Source: Chromera velia (taxonomy: Eukaryota > Sar > Chromeraceae). Taken from it: DNA of 60,287 nt. The DNA lies in the NCBI GenBank assembly GCA_018398765.1, contig JAHBMJ010005943.1:1-60287 (forward strand), written 5' to 3'. The notes beneath the pieces are model-generated. The model did no database searches. It saw nothing but the letters and a program-made list of their open reading frames with translations, and had not been told where the DNA came from. Positions 58,427 to 60,287 of this stretch are shown in pieces (within the stretch, counting starts at the first letter, position 1; every line of letters begins with the position of its first letter). Position numbers and translations under genes: made by a program.

Positions 58427-58610
58427 CGTGTACGTGTGTGTGTGCGTGTGTGTGTGCGTGTGTGTGTGTGTACGGTGTGTGTGTACGTTTGTGTGTGCGT
58501 ACGTTTGTGTGTGCGTACGTTTGTGTGTGTGTACGTTTGTGTGTGCGTACGTTTGTTTGTGTGTGTGTGTACGTTTGTGAGTGTGTACGTTTGTGTGTAC
58601 GTGTGTGCCC

Positions 58611-58665
<55 letters not shown>

Positions 58666-58680
58666 TGCGAATGTCACTCT
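58093..58680. repeat. (TC)n and (TG)n microsatellite field
   Basis: TC runs broken by T8-T13 (58100-58215) pass into (CTCC)n, then (TG)n. From ~58480 to 58600 the word GTACGTTTGTGTGTGC repeats about six times with small changes. Confidence 0.9.
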
Positions 58681-58711
58681 GTGACTACCTCTGTGAGTGT
58701 GTGTGTGTCTA

Positions 58712-58973
58712 GGCCCCCTGCCCCCCTGCCCACACTGTTTGATTGTTTGTTTGTTCCTTTGTATTTGTCCTTTCTTTCTTTTTGTCTGTTGTGCACATGA
58801 AGAAAAGGAGCGAGAAGAAGAAACATAGAGTCTCTATGTTTGTCTGTCTGTCCGAAAGACGGGAAGAGAAAAAGGAAGGAAAAGACGATACAGTCTGTCT
58901 GTCTGTCTGTCTCTGTCTGTCTGTCTGTCTAAGGAAGCGATTCGGAAAAAGTGAAGTGAAGAAAAGACGATAT

Positions 58974-59006
<33 letters not shown>

Positions 59007-59510
59007 GTGGTGTTCATGAAGAAAAAGAGGGAGAAGAAGAAGAAACATATAGTCTGTCTGTGTCTGTCTGTGTCTGTCTGTGTCTGTCTGTGTCTGTCTG
59101 TGTCTGTCTGTGTCTGTCTGTGTCTGTCTGTGTCTGTCTGTCTGTGTCTGTCTGTGTCTGTCTTTCTGTCCGTCTTGAGTGGAAGCAGCAGAGGAGTAGC
59201 GTGTGAAACCAGTGATCACGTGAAAGTCTGTCGGGAGGTGGAGAGGAAAGGGGCGCTTAACTCTCACCTTTCGGGCCCCCTGCCCACTTTGTCTGAGTTG
59301 TCGTGATGTTCTTTTGTCTTTGTTCTTTCTTTCCTTCTTTCTTTTTGTCTGTTGTGTTCATGAAGAAAAGGAGGGAGAAGAAGAAGAAACATATAGTCTG
59401 TCCGTCCGTCAAGAAGAGGTAGAAGAAGAAACCATATAGTCTGTCTGTATGTATCTGTCTGTCTGTCTGTGTCTGTATGTGGGTCACAGTCGGTCTGTGT
59501 CTGTGTGTCA
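58712..59510. repeat. (TGTC)n repeat modules, inverted copies of the 8.2-8.9 kb block
   Basis: Two core copies (58712-58830 and 59165-59365) are reverse complements of the cores at 8327-8440 and 8795-8866, separated by long (CTGT)n arrays. The second includes CCTTTCGGGCCCCCTGCCCA and the conserved GTGGAAGCAGCAGAGGAGTA segment. Confidence 0.85.
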
Positions 59511-59539
59511 TCTTTTGTTCCCCTCTTTATGCGCGCGCT

Positions 59540-60212
59540 TCTAGGCGCGCTTTTTCAAATGTAGCTTGACGCTAAGCTAGCTTGTTCATATTCGTCTACT
59601 AGTTCTAGAACTTCTAGTAGTTTTAAGAGACATTTGTTAACTGTCCACTGATGTTGCACTAACTAGCACTAACTTTGGTTTACTTTAATTTACTTTCATA
59701 ATCAATTTCACATCAATTAAATGTCATCAAAAATAGGAGAGAGTTTTTTTTAACTAAATTCAGAGCTGGGATAGGATTTATGTTTCGGGTCACCCCACTA
59801 GATTCAGAGATAAAAGATCATGCAGAGATTTATTGGTGTCCGCATGCAAACACTGGCGTTGTTTTGTTTTTAGTTGTACCTAGAGTTGAACCTAGAGTTG
59901 AACTAAGTTGCCCAAAGCAAATTAAGAGTAGACAGTGTCCGTTCCCCATCACTGATCGAGGTGAGTGAGTGACTGATGAGTGATTTAGTGGTGCCCTTGA
60001 GCACTGGTATCAGATTGTTTAATACAGATTATATCAGTACTATCAGACCGTCCCTATACGGCCCGCCTGAAATCTCTTCCAGACCGTTTTCAATCAGTCT
60101 TTTTATTGTACTATATTCAAGTTACACCAAACACAACGTTTTCTATTGCACCAGAAAAGGGACGATCATCGATTTATTACTGGCATCACTCGTATGACAA
60201 GATCAAAATATC

Positions 60213-60246
<34 letters not shown>

Positions 60247-60287
60247 ATGTTCCGCCCTAGGGCCTTCCCGCTATGTCTATCTGTCGC
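59540..60287. other. AT-rich island at the right window edge
   Basis: No supported gene. A (GATT)n run followed by GATATGTTCCGCCCTAGGGC (~60213-60270) matches the repeat at 23123-23180, which has a 1-2 base variant of the same downstream word. Confidence 0.6.

Noticed and set aside
58367..58800. Cys/Val-rich frames of over 100 codons
   Set aside because: Direct translation of TG microsatellites with no non-repetitive coding sequence.

Overview
This is nuclear DNA of a eukaryote. Coding regions are broken by many GT-AG introns, microsatellites are very dense, and AT-rich repeat islands lie between the genes. The gene set (UPF3, TDP1, a CRY-DASH cryptochrome, a MORN/DUF900 membrane protein, ankyrin and kelch proteins) and the base composition suggest a photosynthetic alveolate such as a chromerid alga (Chromera-like). 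That assignment is inference. Exons were placed by hand from reading frame, family similarity and splice sites, and for most genes the intron phases close exactly.

Layout: 0-2.9 kb holds the 3' end of a plus-strand gene whose paralogue lies tail-to-tail at 2.9-3.8 kb, with an AT-rich patch and a decayed OTU-protease element between them. 3.9-10.6 kb (-) is a ten-exon UPF3 nonsense-mediated-decay factor; head-to-head with it is a kelch/coiled-coil gene (11.4-14.2 kb, +). 15.8-18.8 kb (-) holds two small unknown genes plus an orphan exon; head-to-head is CRY-DASH (19.4-22.3 kb, +). 25.4-27.0 kb (-) is an acidic protein gene; head-to-head is an ankyrin-repeat gene (27.7-29.1 kb, +). 30.5-36.1 kb (-) is a twelve-exon tyrosyl-DNA phosphodiesterase (TDP1); head-to-head is a gene of about 1,700 codons for a multipass membrane protein with MORN-like and DUF900 alpha/beta-hydrolase regions (36.9-44.8 kb, +). 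45.5-51 kb is a nest of terminal-inverted-repeat elements. 51.0-55.0 kb (-) is a nine-exon GDPD1/3-type glycerophosphodiester phosphodiesterase; beyond a retroelement scrap lies a small plus-strand gene for a probable mitochondrial membrane protein (56.9-57.4 kb). 57.4-60.3 kb is microsatellite and AT-rich repeat.

Two window-wide patterns stand out. First, genes form head-to-head pairs about 0.6-0.8 kb apart, while the AT-rich element islands sit at the tail-to-tail junctions. Second, the 5' splice sites are unusual: by hand count 23 of 44 inferred donors carry C at intron position +3, and 12 read exactly GTCAGT. Some introns extend this donor word into tandem GTCA arrays. The genes do not form one pathway. 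They cover RNA surveillance, DNA repair, light sensing and lipid metabolism.
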